The position numbers and the translations under genes are program-made. Under the pieces are notes generated by a model. That model saw only the letters and a program-made list of their open reading frames with translations, was not told where the DNA came from and did not search any database. A DNA stretch of 64,000 bases from Corynebacterium tuberculostearicum (GTDB lineage Bacteria > Actinomycetota > Actinomycetes > Mycobacteriales > Mycobacteriaceae), in the NCBI RefSeq assembly GCF_016127015.1, contig NZ_CP065972.1, forward strand, positions 2,232,001 to 2,296,000, in the 5' to 3' direction. This document shows, in pieces, positions 8,307 to 16,282 of this stretch; within the stretch, counting starts at the first letter, position 1; each line of letters begins with the position of its first letter.

Positions 8307-8672
8307 GTGTTTGAGGAGCTAGAGGCAGAAGCAGAAACAAAGGACGAGCCCTCCCGCGTGTGGTGGCAGTGGTGGGCGCCCATCGCCATGGCCGCGGTCT
8401 TCGTTGGCCTGCCGCCCGCTGTCTACCATCTTGTCTCCGGTGCCACTTTGCTCATCCTCATGGCCGTGCTGACGGTGGCCATCGCTCTTGTCGACGGCGC
8501 CACTTTCCGCGCCTCCTGGACCATTTTCTGCGTGGCGGGGCTGGCGTATTTTGCAGCCATGTCCCTCTACTTCAACGAGGGCACCTGGATATACCTCCCA
8601 GTATTTGTTTTCCTGGCATGGGCCGCGAGCAGGCTGGGCGCCCTGGTGGGCTCTCAGGAAGGGAAGAGCTAA
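8307..8672 (+). CDS. Small multi-pass membrane protein, unknown function
   Basis: The 121-residue protein starts at a GTG and has an acidic N-terminus (FEELEAEAETKDEPS). About four hydrophobic segments follow (roughly 22-45, 48-66, 70-88 and 92-110), and a short polar tail ends it. No catalytic motif or family signature is visible. The stop overlaps the start of the next gene (TAATG), so the two are almost certainly co-translated and may form one membrane complex. A GTG start with a weak ribosome site is the least certain part. Confidence 0.7.
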   Translation: MFEELEAEAETKDEPSRVWWQWWAPIAMAAVFVGLPPAVYHLVSGATLLILMAVLTVAIALVDGATFRASWTIFCVAGLAYFAAMSLYFNEGTWIYLPVFVFLAWAASRLGALVGSQEGKS

Positions 8673-9511
8673 TGGAGACGTGGCGCCTAGAGCACCCCGA
8701 AGTGGGCACCATCGAGGTGCAGCGCGGATACGATGCCGAGTTCGCGGAGATGGGCCAGTGGCCTAAGAAGGCAAAGGACTTTACCGCGGTTCCAGGCGAT
8801 GCCACTCTGCCGGAACGCTTCCGGCTTTGGCGGAAGAACCCGAGCCCACGTCTGCAGATTGTGGTGAACGGTCAGGTACGCAGCCGCCACGATCGGCCGC
8901 GTGCGGGCCGCTATTCGCTTAAGAAGAAGATCGAAAAAGACCTCACCCTGCTCGAGAACTCCGCCCCGCGAACCAAGCCTTACCTAGATATCCAAGCCTC
9001 CCCCTTTGGCGAGCTCCTCGACGTGTACTACCGCAATGGGGAGGAGGCAGTCGCCCTCGAGCCCCCGGCCGGCTCATTGGGAGAAAAGCGCCGCAAGGCC
9101 ATGGAGGAAAGCTCCTTCAAGCGGGTGCTATATCCGCTCCTGGGTGGCTTGGGAAAGTCCGGCTGGGCCATTGGCGTAATCGTGCTTGGCCCGATCATCA
9201 GCCGCATCTTGTCTCGGTTGTTGCCGGAGTGGGAGCTGCCGGATATCGATCTGCCGGATATCGTGCTCCCGGTGCCGGAGTTTCCGCAGATAGAGCTGCC
9301 GGTGCCGGATATCGATTTCAACATCGACATCGATTTGCCCGACTGGTTCGTATTCTTAATGGATTACAGCAAGGTGTGGGTACCACTCATCATCGCCATC
9401 GTGGTGGGCATTCAGGCAGTGCGCAATGCCAAGAAATCCGAGGAAAAGAAGCACCAGTGGCAGCAGAATGGCGCGTATGCTGACGGCCATGAAGATTCAC
9501 GGCGCGATTGA
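8672..9511 (+). CDS. Membrane-anchored protein with LPD-rich repeats, unknown function
   Basis: The 279-residue protein starts at the TAATG junction with GGAAGGGAAGAG just upstream. An N-terminal soluble domain (1-150) carries no motif I recognise. A hydrophobic stretch (about 160-182) follows, then a repetitive linker of LPDID, LPDIV, LPVPEF, IELPVPDI and DIDLPDW units (about 190-225), a second membrane segment (about 235-255) and a basic tail. The repeats form a Pro/Asp/Ile rod between two membrane segments, so the rod is probably outside. A much longer frame that begins at 8360 within the preceding gene is a shadow; only the part from 8672 is real. Confidence 0.7.
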   Translation: METWRLEHPEVGTIEVQRGYDAEFAEMGQWPKKAKDFTAVPGDATLPERFRLWRKNPSPRLQIVVNGQVRSRHDRPRAGRYSLKKKIEKDLTLLENSAPRTKPYLDIQASPFGELLDVYYRNGEEAVALEPPAGSLGEKRRKAMEESSFKRVLYPLLGGLGKSGWAIGVIVLGPIISRILSRLLPEWELPDIDLPDIVLPVPEFPQIELPVPDIDFNIDIDLPDWFVFLMDYSKVWVPLIIAIVVGIQAVRNAKKSEEKKHQWQQNGAYADGHEDSRRD

Positions 9512-9794
9512 TGCGGAAGGCCGGTGCAAGCATTGGCATTCGCCGCTGGATGTGGTGGCCAATAAGTGCGCCACCTGCGGGAAGTATTTTGCCTGCGCGC
9601 TGTGCCATGCCGAGCTTACTGAGCATGAGTTTGGGCCCATGCTTGTCGACGCCCCCTCGGTCCTCTGCGGCGCTTGCCGCACCGAGATGAACTACCACGC
9701 TTATTCCGCCGCGCCTGCGTGTCCCCACTGCGGGCATAAATTTAATCCCGGCTGCAGCGCGCATGCCGGGATCTATTTTCAGCTAGACCGCTAG
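9489..9794 (+). CDS. CHY-type zinc finger protein
   Basis: The protein of about 101 residues has the Cys/His pattern of a CHY zinc finger: GRCKHWHSPLDVVANKCATC, then CALCHAEL, VLCGACRTEM and CPHCGHKFNPGCSAH. This predicts several bound zinc ions. Family members are small actinobacterial and fungal proteins of uncertain role, perhaps in protein interaction or metal handling. The start at 9489 (MKIHGAID) suits the family; in-frame Met codons at 9468 and 9426 are alternatives. The gene begins inside the end of the preceding one, and its stop overlaps that of the convergent secreted-protein gene. Confidence 0.8.
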   Translation: MKIHGAIDAEGRCKHWHSPLDVVANKCATCGKYFACALCHAELTEHEFGPMLVDAPSVLCGACRTEMNYHAYSAAPACPHCGHKFNPGCSAHAGIYFQLDR

Positions 9795-10360
9795 AAAGAA
9801 GACAGCTGCTGTAGCTGCTGGATTTGCGGAATCTGCGGCAGCTGGAACTGGGATACAGCGTTCTGGGCAATCTTGGCCGCATCCGGGATGCGGAAGGTCT
9901 GGCCGAAGAAGGGGACGTCGACAGTCGGCTGGCCCGGGATGGTGCCCAGCTCGATGACCTTGGCGTTCTTGGCTGGCGCCGGTGCCGGGGCCGGAGCCGG
10001 CTTTGGCGCGGGAGCGTTGCCGCGCTGGCCGCCAGTGTTGACCGGCTTGCCCTGGCCAGTGGTGCCGTTTAGACCGCAGCGGGCAATAGCTTCGTCCATG
10101 CGGCCGATGGCGTCGCGAACCTCGTTGCCGCGTGGGTGCACGGTGGCAACGGCGAGGGCCTGGGACTTCTTCTGGTTGTAGTCAGCGGAGTTGGTCCAGT
10201 ACTGCTTGGCCTGGGAGCAGGAAATCTGCCCGGCGGGCATCTTGGCTAGGAGGGTATCGACGGCGTCGGCATGGGCAGCGGCAGGGGCGGCGAGGGTTAC
10301 GGTCAGGGCGGTAGCTGCAGATAGCAGCGCGGACTTACGTGCAAAGCTCATGCCAGACAT
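9791..10360 (-). CDS. Secreted protein with Cys pair and Pro/Ala linker, unknown function
   Basis: The 189-residue protein has a clear signal peptide ending near AAPAAAHADA. A small helical domain follows with two Cys (QISCSQAK and IARCGLNG), then a Pro/Ala linker with PAPAPAPAPA. A C-terminal part contains VDVPFFGQTFRIP and a Gln-rich tail. The two-Cys helical domain resembles small secreted actinobacterial proteins, including hemophore-like ones, but I cannot assign it. It sits 13 bases after the M20 peptidase stop on the same strand. The start may be at 10360 or at the Met three codons later. Confidence 0.7.
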   Translation of the reverse strand: MSGMSFARKSALLSAATALTVTLAAPAAAHADAVDTLLAKMPAGQISCSQAKQYWTNSADYNQKKSQALAVATVHPRGNEVRDAIGRMDEAIARCGLNGTTGQGKPVNTGGQRGNAPAPKPAPAPAPAPAKNAKVIELGTIPGQPTVDVPFFGQTFRIPDAAKIAQNAVSQFQLPQIPQIQQLQQLSSF

Positions 10361-10373
10361 CTTGCCATAAATG

Positions 10374-11684
10374 TTACTCCTGTGACAGGCCTAGGAAGCG
10401 ATTGACCAAGCTGCGGTAGGCGCGCACGGTCAATTCGAGGTCTTCTAGGTAGAGGTGCTCGTCGTGGCTGTGCAGCTGCGAATTGGCGCTGGCCATATCG
10501 CGGCCCTCGGCGTGCATGGCAAAGCCATAGGCATTGCCACCCTTGCGGCGGGCGAAGCGCAGGTCCGAGCCGCCGGTGGCGTGAACAGGGACAACGGCCT
10601 TGTCGGGGAAGAATTCCTTGGAGGTGGCCTCAATCGCCCGCCATAGCTCGGTATCGGTGGAGGATTGCGTGGCATCTTCGGTAATGAGGTGCTCGATTTC
10701 TACCTCATCGGCCATGTCCCCGAGCGCGCTGCGCAAGAAGTCATCCAGATCCTCCTGGGTCTGGCCGGGGAAGGGACGCACGTCCATTTCCAGGTAGGCA
10801 TGTGAAGGCAGCACGTTGATGGCACCGCCAGCGCGCAGGACGGTCTCGGCGATGGTGGTATGGCTAAAGGCGTGGGCATAGGCGTCGAGGTTGCCGAACT
10901 TGGAGTAGTCACCGGTGCCGTCGATAAGCTCCTGCTCGGTCTGGGGGTCAAACTTGAAGGTGCGCACGAAGCCCTCCCAGATCTCATTCGAGGCTGTAGG
11001 CGGCTCAGCGGCGGCGATGCGGCGGGCCACCTCGCCGATCTTCACGATGGCAAAGTCCTTGCCATAAGGAGTGGAGCCATGGCCGGCATCGCCATGCACG
11101 TGCAGACGGCGCTGGCCCGCGCCCTTTTCTCCCACGTTGAAGCCCACCGCGCCGGGCAGGTGGCTACCGCCAGTTTCAGATAAGCAGTTCTTCCAGGAAA
11201 AAGCATCCGGGTGGTTCTCGGACATAAAGCGCACGCCGAGACCGCCGCGGGCCTCCTCATCGGCCATGCCGACAAAGGCGAGGGTGCCGCCCGTGTTACC
11301 GGCGCGGGCGACCTCGCGGGTGACGGCGGCCATGGTGGCGGTAATAAATAGCATGTCTACGGAACCGCGGCCGTAAAGCTTGCCGTCCTCGATAAGCGCC
11401 TCGAAAGGCGGCTTGGTCCACTTCGGCTCATCTACGGGGACGACGTCCGTGTGGCCCATGAGGGTGAGCGGTTCCTTGTCCGGATCGCCGGGGACGGTCA
11501 CCACGATGGAGACGCGGCCCGGGTGGGATTCGAAGCGCTCAATCTGCACGTCTTCACCTGCGAAGAATTTTTCCAGGCTATCCGCATTGCGCACCTCGTG
11601 GCCGGAGTCTGGCGTGAGGTCATTAACGCAGGCATTGCGGATCAGCTCTTGGAGGAGGGAGAGGGTGTCATCATAAAGCGTCAT
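10374..11684 (-). CDS. M20-family metallopeptidase (DapE/ArgE/dipeptidase-like)
   Basis: The 436-residue protein has the M20 metal-site motifs: MGHTDVVPVD (first metal His and catalytic Asp), GRGSVDM (bridging Asp), and DEEARGG (general-base Glu and metal Glu). A late His lies in AEGRDMASANSQLHSHDEHL. The family hydrolyses peptide or acyl-amino-acid amide bonds using two zinc ions. A longer frame starts at 11747, but the Met at 11684 follows AGGGG and keeps the BioQ-like palindrome outside the gene. It is divergent from bioB. The substrate cannot be fixed from sequence. Confidence 0.88.
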   Translation of the reverse strand: MTLYDDTLSLLQELIRNACVNDLTPDSGHEVRNADSLEKFFAGEDVQIERFESHPGRVSIVVTVPGDPDKEPLTLMGHTDVVPVDEPKWTKPPFEALIEDGKLYGRGSVDMLFITATMAAVTREVARAGNTGGTLAFVGMADEEARGGLGVRFMSENHPDAFSWKNCLSETGGSHLPGAVGFNVGEKGAGQRRLHVHGDAGHGSTPYGKDFAIVKIGEVARRIAAAEPPTASNEIWEGFVRTFKFDPQTEQELIDGTGDYSKFGNLDAYAHAFSHTTIAETVLRAGGAINVLPSHAYLEMDVRPFPGQTQEDLDDFLRSALGDMADEVEIEHLITEDATQSSTDTELWRAIEATSKEFFPDKAVVPVHATGGSDLRFARRKGGNAYGFAMHAEGRDMASANSQLHSHDEHLYLEDLELTVRAYRSLVNRFLGLSQE

Positions 11685-11732
11685 GCCCCTGAGGGTAGTT
11701 CCGTACATATTTATATGTGGTTTTAACCAAAG

Positions 11733-11747
11733 TTGAACGCCGTTCAA
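11733..11747. promoter_or_regulatory. BioQ-like palindrome upstream of bioB
   Basis: The perfect palindrome TTGAACGCCGTTCAA lies 15 bases before the bioB start, in the divergent region with the M20 peptidase. Corynebacterial BioQ (TetR-type biotin repressor) binds a TGAAC-N3-GTTAC-like motif, which this closely matches. The regulator gene itself is not in the window. Confidence 0.65.
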
Positions 11748-11762
11748 GTAGGGTTTAGCACC

Positions 11763-12743
11763 ATGAGCATCGTTGACATCGCCCGTGAGAAAGCCCTAGA
11801 GCAAGGCAAAGGCCTCAACCAGGAAGAGCTATTGCAGGTACTGCAGGTTCCGGATTCCCAGCTGGAGGAAATTGCCGATATCGCCCACCAGACCCGCCTG
11901 AAGTGGTGTGGTCCGGACGTATCGGTGGAAGGCATTATCTCCATTAAGACCGGTGGTTGCCCCGAGGATTGCCACTTCTGTTCTCAGTCCGGCCTCTTCG
12001 AGTCCCCAGTGCGTGCCGTGCGCCTCAACATCCCGGAGTTAGTGGAGGCGGCGCAGAAGACCGCCAAGACCGGTGCTACTGAGTTCTGCATCGTCGCCGC
12101 GGTGAAGTCGCCGGACGATCGCTTGCTGGACCAGGTGGGCGAGGCCATTGCCGCGATTAATGACGCCGTCGATATTGAGATTTCCTGCTCTCTGGGCACC
12201 CTGACCCGCGAGCAGGCACAGCGCCTGAAGGATATGGGCGCCCAGCGTTATAACCACAACCTGGAGACCTCCCGCTCCTTCTTCCCCAATGTGGTCACCA
12301 CCCACACCTGGGAGGAGCGCAAGCAGACCCTGGACTATGTACGCGAGGTAGGCATGGAGGTCTGCTGCGGCGGCATCATTGGCATGGGCGAGTCCCTGGA
12401 GCAGCGCGCCGAGTTCGCCGCGCAGCTGGCAGAGATTGATCCGTGCGAGGTGCCGATGAACTTCCTCGATCCGCGACCTGGCACCCCCTTTGCGGATCGC
12501 CCGCTGGTTCCGCTGGGCGAGGGCCTGCGCGCCGTGGCGGCATTCCGCCTGGCCATGCCGTCTACCACGTTGCGCTTTGCCGGCGGCCGCGAGCTTTCGC
12601 TTGGCGACGACGGCACGGAGCGCGGCCTGCTCGGCGGCATCAACGCCATCATTGCCGGCAACTACCTGACCACCCTGGGCCAGCAGATTGAAAAGGATGT
12701 GGACATGTTGCACCGCATCGATCTGCCTATTAAGGCCCTGTAG
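11763..12743 (+). CDS. bioB: Biotin synthase
   Basis: The 326-residue radical SAM enzyme inserts sulfur into dethiobiotin to make biotin. The radical SAM cluster ligands are Cys66, Cys70 and Cys73 in [13 protein letters not shown]. The conserved YNHNLETS and [10 protein letters not shown] stretches and the end motif AGGRE are present. The start at 11763 gives [10 protein letters not shown] and leaves the BioQ-like palindrome in the leader; an earlier in-frame TTG at 11733 falls inside that palindrome. The next gene, bsaP, begins within its stop codon (TAGTG), and a sirtuin gene follows, so bioB-bsaP-sir2 looks like one operon. Confidence 0.96.
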   Translation: MSIVDIAREKALEQGKGLNQEELLQVLQVPDSQLEEIADIAHQTRLKWCGPDVSVEGIISIKTGGCPEDCHFCSQSGLFESPVRAVRLNIPELVEAAQKTAKTGATEFCIVAAVKSPDDRLLDQVGEAIAAINDAVDIEISCSLGTLTREQAQRLKDMGAQRYNHNLETSRSFFPNVVTTHTWEERKQTLDYVREVGMEVCCGGIIGMGESLEQRAEFAAQLAEIDPCEVPMNFLDPRPGTPFADRPLVPLGEGLRAVAAFRLAMPSTTLRFAGGRELSLGDDGTERGLLGGINAIIAGNYLTTLGQQIEKDVDMLHRIDLPIKAL

Positions 12744-13015
12744 TGCCTGGCTTATTCGAGCCGACGTCCGAGTTGGCTGCTGCCGTCCTTTCCGGGGATG
12801 AGCCGATTTTTCATCCGAATACCGGAAAGCCGATCGAAGAGGCCTTCACGCTGCACCCGGCGGCCGCAGCCGGCCTCGACGTGCCGCGTTATTGCCAGAT
12901 CTGTGGCCGGCGCATGGTGGCCCAGGTACGTCCCGATGGCTGGCATACCAAGTGCTCGCGTCACGGCGAGCTGGATTCGGAGTGGCTATATGTAGAGCAC
13001 TTGCCCGAAAGCTAG
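12743..13015 (+). CDS. bsaP: Biotin synthase auxiliary protein BsaP
   Basis: The 90-residue protein has Cys51 and Cys54 (CQICGRRM) and Cys71 with His74 (HTKCSRHG), a compact metal- or cluster-binding arrangement. The conserved GLDVPRYCQICG block matches the small actinobacterial protein that biotin synthase needs for activity in mycobacteria. The GTG start lies inside the bioB stop codon, which forces translational coupling and supports a direct partnership. Its proposed role is to bind an iron-sulfur cluster and help BioB turn over. That role is known for the mycobacterial protein and inferred here. Confidence 0.85.
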   Translation: MPGLFEPTSELAAAVLSGDEPIFHPNTGKPIEEAFTLHPAAAAGLDVPRYCQICGRRMVAQVRPDGWHTKCSRHGELDSEWLYVEHLPES

Positions 13016-13025
13016 CATCGGGGGC

Positions 13026-13949
13026 ATGGATCCCGCCGTCTCCCTTGCCCACCAGTCCGCGCTGCGTTCGATCGCCCGAGTGGTCGAGGAATCGGCGCCG
13101 CATACGGAGGAAGGGAAGGCTTTAGGGGACGTCGTAAAGCAGCTGCGCGAGGGCCCAGTGATGGTGTTAACCGGGGCAGGGGTGTCTACGGAGTCGGGCG
13201 TGCCGGATTATCGGGGCCCGCGCGGCTCCCTTAGTAGGCACCGGCCGATGACCTATCAGGAATTTCGCCACGACCCGGCCGCGAGCCATAGGTATTGGGC
13301 TCGTAGCTTTGTGGGGTGGCGGGTCATGGATTCCGCGGTGCCTAACCGCACGCACTATGCGCTCGTGGAGTTAGAGCGCGCCGAGCTGGTCAATGGTGTG
13401 GTTACCCAAAACGTGGATGGCCTGCATAAACAGGCAGGAACCATGAACCTGGTTGCGCTGCATGGCGATATGGAAACCGTCGTGTGCTTAATGTGCGGTT
13501 ATCGGGAGGCGCGGCCACACTTCGATGCGCGCCTAGCCGCAGCGAACCCGGGGTACTTGGAGCGCCTCGTCGTGGAAGCGGACCAAGTGAACCCGGACGG
13601 AGATGTGACGCTCGATGAATCAGACGTGGCTGCGTTCCGCATGGCCGGATGTGAGCGGTGTGGATCGGAACTGTTGAAGCCGGACGTGGTCTACTTTGGC
13701 GAGCCCGTGCCGGCCGAGCGCCGCGATGCCGCTTTTGCCGTGTTAGGACAGGCGCGCTCGCTGCTGGTTGCTGGGTCTTCGCTGGCGGTAATGAGCGGGT
13801 ATCGCTTTGTGCTGGAGGCAAAGAAACAGGGCAAGCGCGTGGCCGTCATCAATGGCGGGCCCGGCCGGGGTGATAAGAAAGTGGATACGCTGTGGCGCAC
13901 GCAGGTGGGTCCGGCTTTTGACGCGGTGCTTGATGAGCTGGAGCTCTAA
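13026..13949 (+). CDS. Sir2-family NAD-dependent deacylase, SIRT4-like (class II)
   Basis: The 307-residue sirtuin has the NAD-binding GAGVSTESGVPDYRG (50-64), TQNVDGLH (127-134) and catalytic His146 in ALHGD. A structural zinc site is formed by Cys154, Cys157, Cys209 and Cys212. The block RYWARSFVGW closely matches the mammalian SIRT4 signature, placing it in class II. It begins 10 bases after bsaP with GGGGG as ribosome site, so it is likely in the biotin operon. SIRT4 has been reported to remove lipoyl and biotinyl groups from lysine; such a role here is an inference from context. Confidence 0.9.
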   Translation: MDPAVSLAHQSALRSIARVVEESAPHTEEGKALGDVVKQLREGPVMVLTGAGVSTESGVPDYRGPRGSLSRHRPMTYQEFRHDPAASHRYWARSFVGWRVMDSAVPNRTHYALVELERAELVNGVVTQNVDGLHKQAGTMNLVALHGDMETVVCLMCGYREARPHFDARLAAANPGYLERLVVEADQVNPDGDVTLDESDVAAFRMAGCERCGSELLKPDVVYFGEPVPAERRDAAFAVLGQARSLLVAGSSLAVMSGYRFVLEAKKQGKRVAVINGGPGRGDKKVDTLWRTQVGPAFDAVLDELEL

Positions 13950-14939
13950 CTAGCGTGGGATAGTCTCTACTAATTCCAAGATGGTGCGCACGATGGCGTG
14001 GACGCGCTTGTCCATCGGCATATCCTCGTGCATGACCACTGCTCGGCGGTCGAAGTCTTGGACGTAAATATTTCGCACGGTGCCCTCTGCGACGCCGCGG
14101 GGGTCGAGGAAACAGGTTTCGGGTGGGACCACGACGGCATCAGACCGCGTGGCAATGCAGGTATAGCTCACCCCTGATTCCAAGTCGCCATCGCGATTGG
14201 TTTCGCGCAGGGCTTCGCTGCCGACAATTTGGTCCATTCCCGCCGGTCCGAACCAACCATCGATGACAGAGCGCATCACCGCTTCTTGGCGTGGGGTGCG
14301 AATGAGGCGGCTGACGATGCCGCCGTAGGTAGTTCCGTGGTTTGGCGCGCTGATGCACATCAGATGGAGGACGTGCTCGGCGCCGCCAATCATGCGCATC
14401 CAATAGCGGGCAAGCAGCCCGCCCTGCGAGTGGCCGATGAGGATGACCTTGTCCGCGCCGGTGGCCATGCGCACGGTGCGGATATAAGCATCGAGTTGTT
14501 GGGCGGATTCTGCGAGGGGTTGGGTGGCGCGACGGCCGTAGTCGGGGGCGAAGACCGCCCAGCCGTTTTGGCGCAGTTCATTGCCGAGGATTTGCCATAC
14601 GCCCTTGGTATCGCAGGTGCCGTGGATGAGGATGACCGGCCAGGGCCGCTGCGTGGTGGGACGCGCGCCCCAGTCATCTTCAAAGACACCGCGCGGCTTA
14701 ATGCGGGCACCAAGGGGAAGGGTAGCGGCGGCATCGGCGTCGAGGGCGGTATCGCCGGGGCTGGTCTTGCTCTTCTGCGCTTTGATGAGGTCCGCGATTT
14801 CGGTCGCGACCTCTTCGCGCAGTGCCGTGGCTTCGGCAGGGGAGGCGACACCGCGACGCGGGGAATCGGTCAATTCCTTCTCGTTGGCACGCCAGAATTT
14901 GCGGAGTTGCTCGGAAATAGCGGTTTTCAACTCAGCCAT
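13950..14939 (-). CDS. Alpha/beta-hydrolase lipase or esterase
   Basis: The 329-residue protein has an oxyanion-hole motif VILIHGTCDTKG and the nucleophile elbow GHSQGG. A later His (VMHEDMP region) may complete the triad. The family resembles class 2 or EstB-type triacylglycerol lipases. There is no signal peptide; the first 80 residues are a charged helical region, so it is probably cytoplasmic or membrane-associated. Its stop is immediately next to the sirtuin stop (convergent). The substrate is unknown; a role in lipid or mycolate ester turnover is possible. Confidence 0.8.
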   Translation of the reverse strand: MAELKTAISEQLRKFWRANEKELTDSPRRGVASPAEATALREEVATEIADLIKAQKSKTSPGDTALDADAAATLPLGARIKPRGVFEDDWGARPTTQRPWPVILIHGTCDTKGVWQILGNELRQNGWAVFAPDYGRRATQPLAESAQQLDAYIRTVRMATGADKVILIGHSQGGLLARYWMRMIGGAEHVLHLMCISAPNHGTTYGGIVSRLIRTPRQEAVMRSVIDGWFGPAGMDQIVGSEALRETNRDGDLESGVSYTCIATRSDAVVVPPETCFLDPRGVAEGTVRNIYVQDFDRRAVVMHEDMPMDKRVHAIVRTILELVETIPR

Positions 14940-15012
14940 GGTTCAGGATTGTACTCGTTATTGCAGGTTAACTGTGTTTTTACCAGAGGTTAAGAAATTT
15001 ATGGGCAAACCC

Positions 15013-15054
15013 TTGACCATCCTACGAAAGGTTTATAAACTTAGGCTTGCCTAA
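15013..15054 (+). promoter_or_regulatory. Promoter with DtxR-like box ahead of a candidate small RNA
   Basis: A -35 TTGACC (15013-15018) and a -10 TAAACT (15036-15041) are separated by 17 bases. The palindrome TTAGGCTTGCCTAA (15041-15054) overlaps the expected start point. It matches the iron-regulator DtxR consensus at about 13 of 19 positions. Binding there would block transcription. Confidence 0.5.
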
Positions 15055-15160
15055 TCACGGGCGGTGCTTGCAGGAGGGTGCGCTCCACTCCCTCCTTGGG
15101 TACCGAGAGATTAGTCATGGGGAGAAGGCCCGCCGATGTATTGTCGGTGGGCCTTCGTTT
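15048..15160 (+). ncRNA. Candidate small RNA, about 113 nt
   Basis: A short transcription unit is bounded by a promoter with a DtxR-like box and a strong intrinsic terminator (15124-15160). An internal hairpin can form between AGGAGGG near 15072 and CCCTCCT near 15090. No convincing coding frame explains it: a GTG frame from 15078 runs through the terminator and lacks any recognisable product. Iron control is predicted from the box. It might instead be an attenuated leader whose downstream gene has been lost. I do not know a matching RNA family. Confidence 0.4.
15124..15160 (+). terminator. Intrinsic terminator of the candidate small RNA
   Basis: The arms GAAGGCCCGCCGA (15124-15136) and TCGGTGGGCCTTC (15144-15156) pair almost fully around a 7-base loop and are followed by GTTT. 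Confidence 0.7.
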
Positions 15161-15420
15161 ATGCGAGAAAACCTTGCATGAATCGTTGGACCAAGCGAAA
15201 AATTTGTTATCTGGCAATGAGTGTGGGTGCAATCCTGATCTGGCCTACACCGTGGTAGTTGCCCTTCCATGCCCAGCTGCTGCAACGTTTGTATCTGCGC
15301 CCCCTGACAGAGCGGGCCAGATCGATAAATAAACGCAAGTCAACAGACTGCTGACCGCCCCCAACCTGCGCTGAGGTGGAATAAACCGTGAGTGCGACGA
15401 ACATCTGGTCCACACCCTAA
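15161..15420. other. Gene-poor accessory segment
   Basis: About 260 bases hold no gene I can support. A leftward frame at 15207-15413 encodes about 68 residues with no recognised motif and may be a fragment of a lost gene. The base composition is less GC-rich than the neighbours, which fits an acquired patch together with the copper-type gene that follows. Confidence 0.4.
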
Positions 15421-15441
15421 GGTACCCTAGGGGGGTATCCT
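15421..15441 (+). promoter_or_regulatory. CsoR-like copper operator upstream of the DUF305 gene
   Basis: GGTACCCTAGGGGGGTATCC (15421-15440) is a GC-centred inverted repeat like the one at 1516-1534. It overlaps a possible -10 TATCCT (15436-15441). This predicts copper-inducible expression of the DUF305 lipoprotein 49 bases downstream. Confidence 0.62.
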
Positions 15442-15489
15442 TAATTTGGCCGCCGCGTCAGATACTTCAGTCTTAGGAAGGCTCCATTC

Positions 15490-16131
15490 ATGACAAGCAC
15501 ATCATTACGACACCGCATCTCCGGCTTGATTGCCATTGCACTCTTGGGGGTTAGTGTCGTCTCATGCTCCGGACAGGACTCAGACACCACAGATACCCCG
15601 CAAACCGATAAGGATGGTGTCGCGGTGACAGCCGGGGCTAATCAGCCCGCGGAAGTTAACGGAGTGGATTTACATTTTCTTGCGATGATGACGCCACATC
15701 ACCAACAAGCCGTGGACATGAGCGAGATCATCCTGGCTGCCCAGGGCACCAGCGCAGCCACAGCGGACTTAGCTGACCGGATTAAAGTCGGGCAAGAGGA
15801 AGAGATCGACACCATGGTCGATTGGGCTGAACAATGGGACCAACATGACTTGATGGAGCAGCATTCCCAGCACATTGCCAATGGCATGATCACTCCAGAA
15901 CAGCTGGACCAGCTAAAAACACTTGAAGGCGAGGAAGCAGATACCCTGTTCCTTCAGCTGATGCATTCCCATCACGCAGGTGCTGTTGCCATGACCCAGG
16001 ACCAAATCGACAACGGTGGCTATCAGCCTCTCGTGGATCTAGCCCAACAAATGATCGACGTCCAAACCGCTGAGATGCGCGAAATGGAACAGCTTTTGGA
16101 GGCCAAGGGCGAAAGCCTTCTGAATGAGTGA
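15490..16131 (+). CDS. DUF305 lipoprotein, probable copper-binding protein
   Basis: The 213-residue protein has a lipoprotein signal peptide ending at GVSVVSC (lipobox Cys about residue 26). Two repeats of the DUF305 ferritin-like four-helix fold follow. Each has the family's His/Met pattern: FLAMMTPHHQQAVDM in the first and FLQLMHSHHAGAVAM in the second, with EMREME at the end. DUF305 proteins are often found with copper resistance genes, and this one has a CsoR-like operator in its promoter. It probably binds copper outside the membrane. AGGAAGG lies 8 bases before the ATG. Confidence 0.85.
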   Translation: MTSTSLRHRISGLIAIALLGVSVVSCSGQDSDTTDTPQTDKDGVAVTAGANQPAEVNGVDLHFLAMMTPHHQQAVDMSEIILAAQGTSAATADLADRIKVGQEEEIDTMVDWAEQWDQHDLMEQHSQHIANGMITPEQLDQLKTLEGEEADTLFLQLMHSHHAGAVAMTQDQIDNGGYQPLVDLAQQMIDVQTAEMREMEQLLEAKGESLLNE

Positions 16132-16282
16132 GCACCATTCGATAGTCACACCACCAGAGGGCATAGCTCAAACTGACAGTTGAAGATTTTCCGGGCAAGC
16201 ACATCGTTGAAGCCTTGAGGAAAAGAAGGATGAAAAGCGCAGACCGCTGCCGCGCTGCAAAGTCCCCGCTACACTCGCGTTT

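Noticed and set aside
8360..8671. N-terminal extension of the LPD-repeat protein
   Set aside because: It overlaps the upstream membrane gene in another frame and has shadow composition; the TAATG junction gives a better start at 8672.
15078..15332. An 84-residue rightward frame from GTG at 15078
   Set aside because: It crosses a strong terminator and its product has no motif; a small RNA fits better, though AGGAGG before the GTG is noted.
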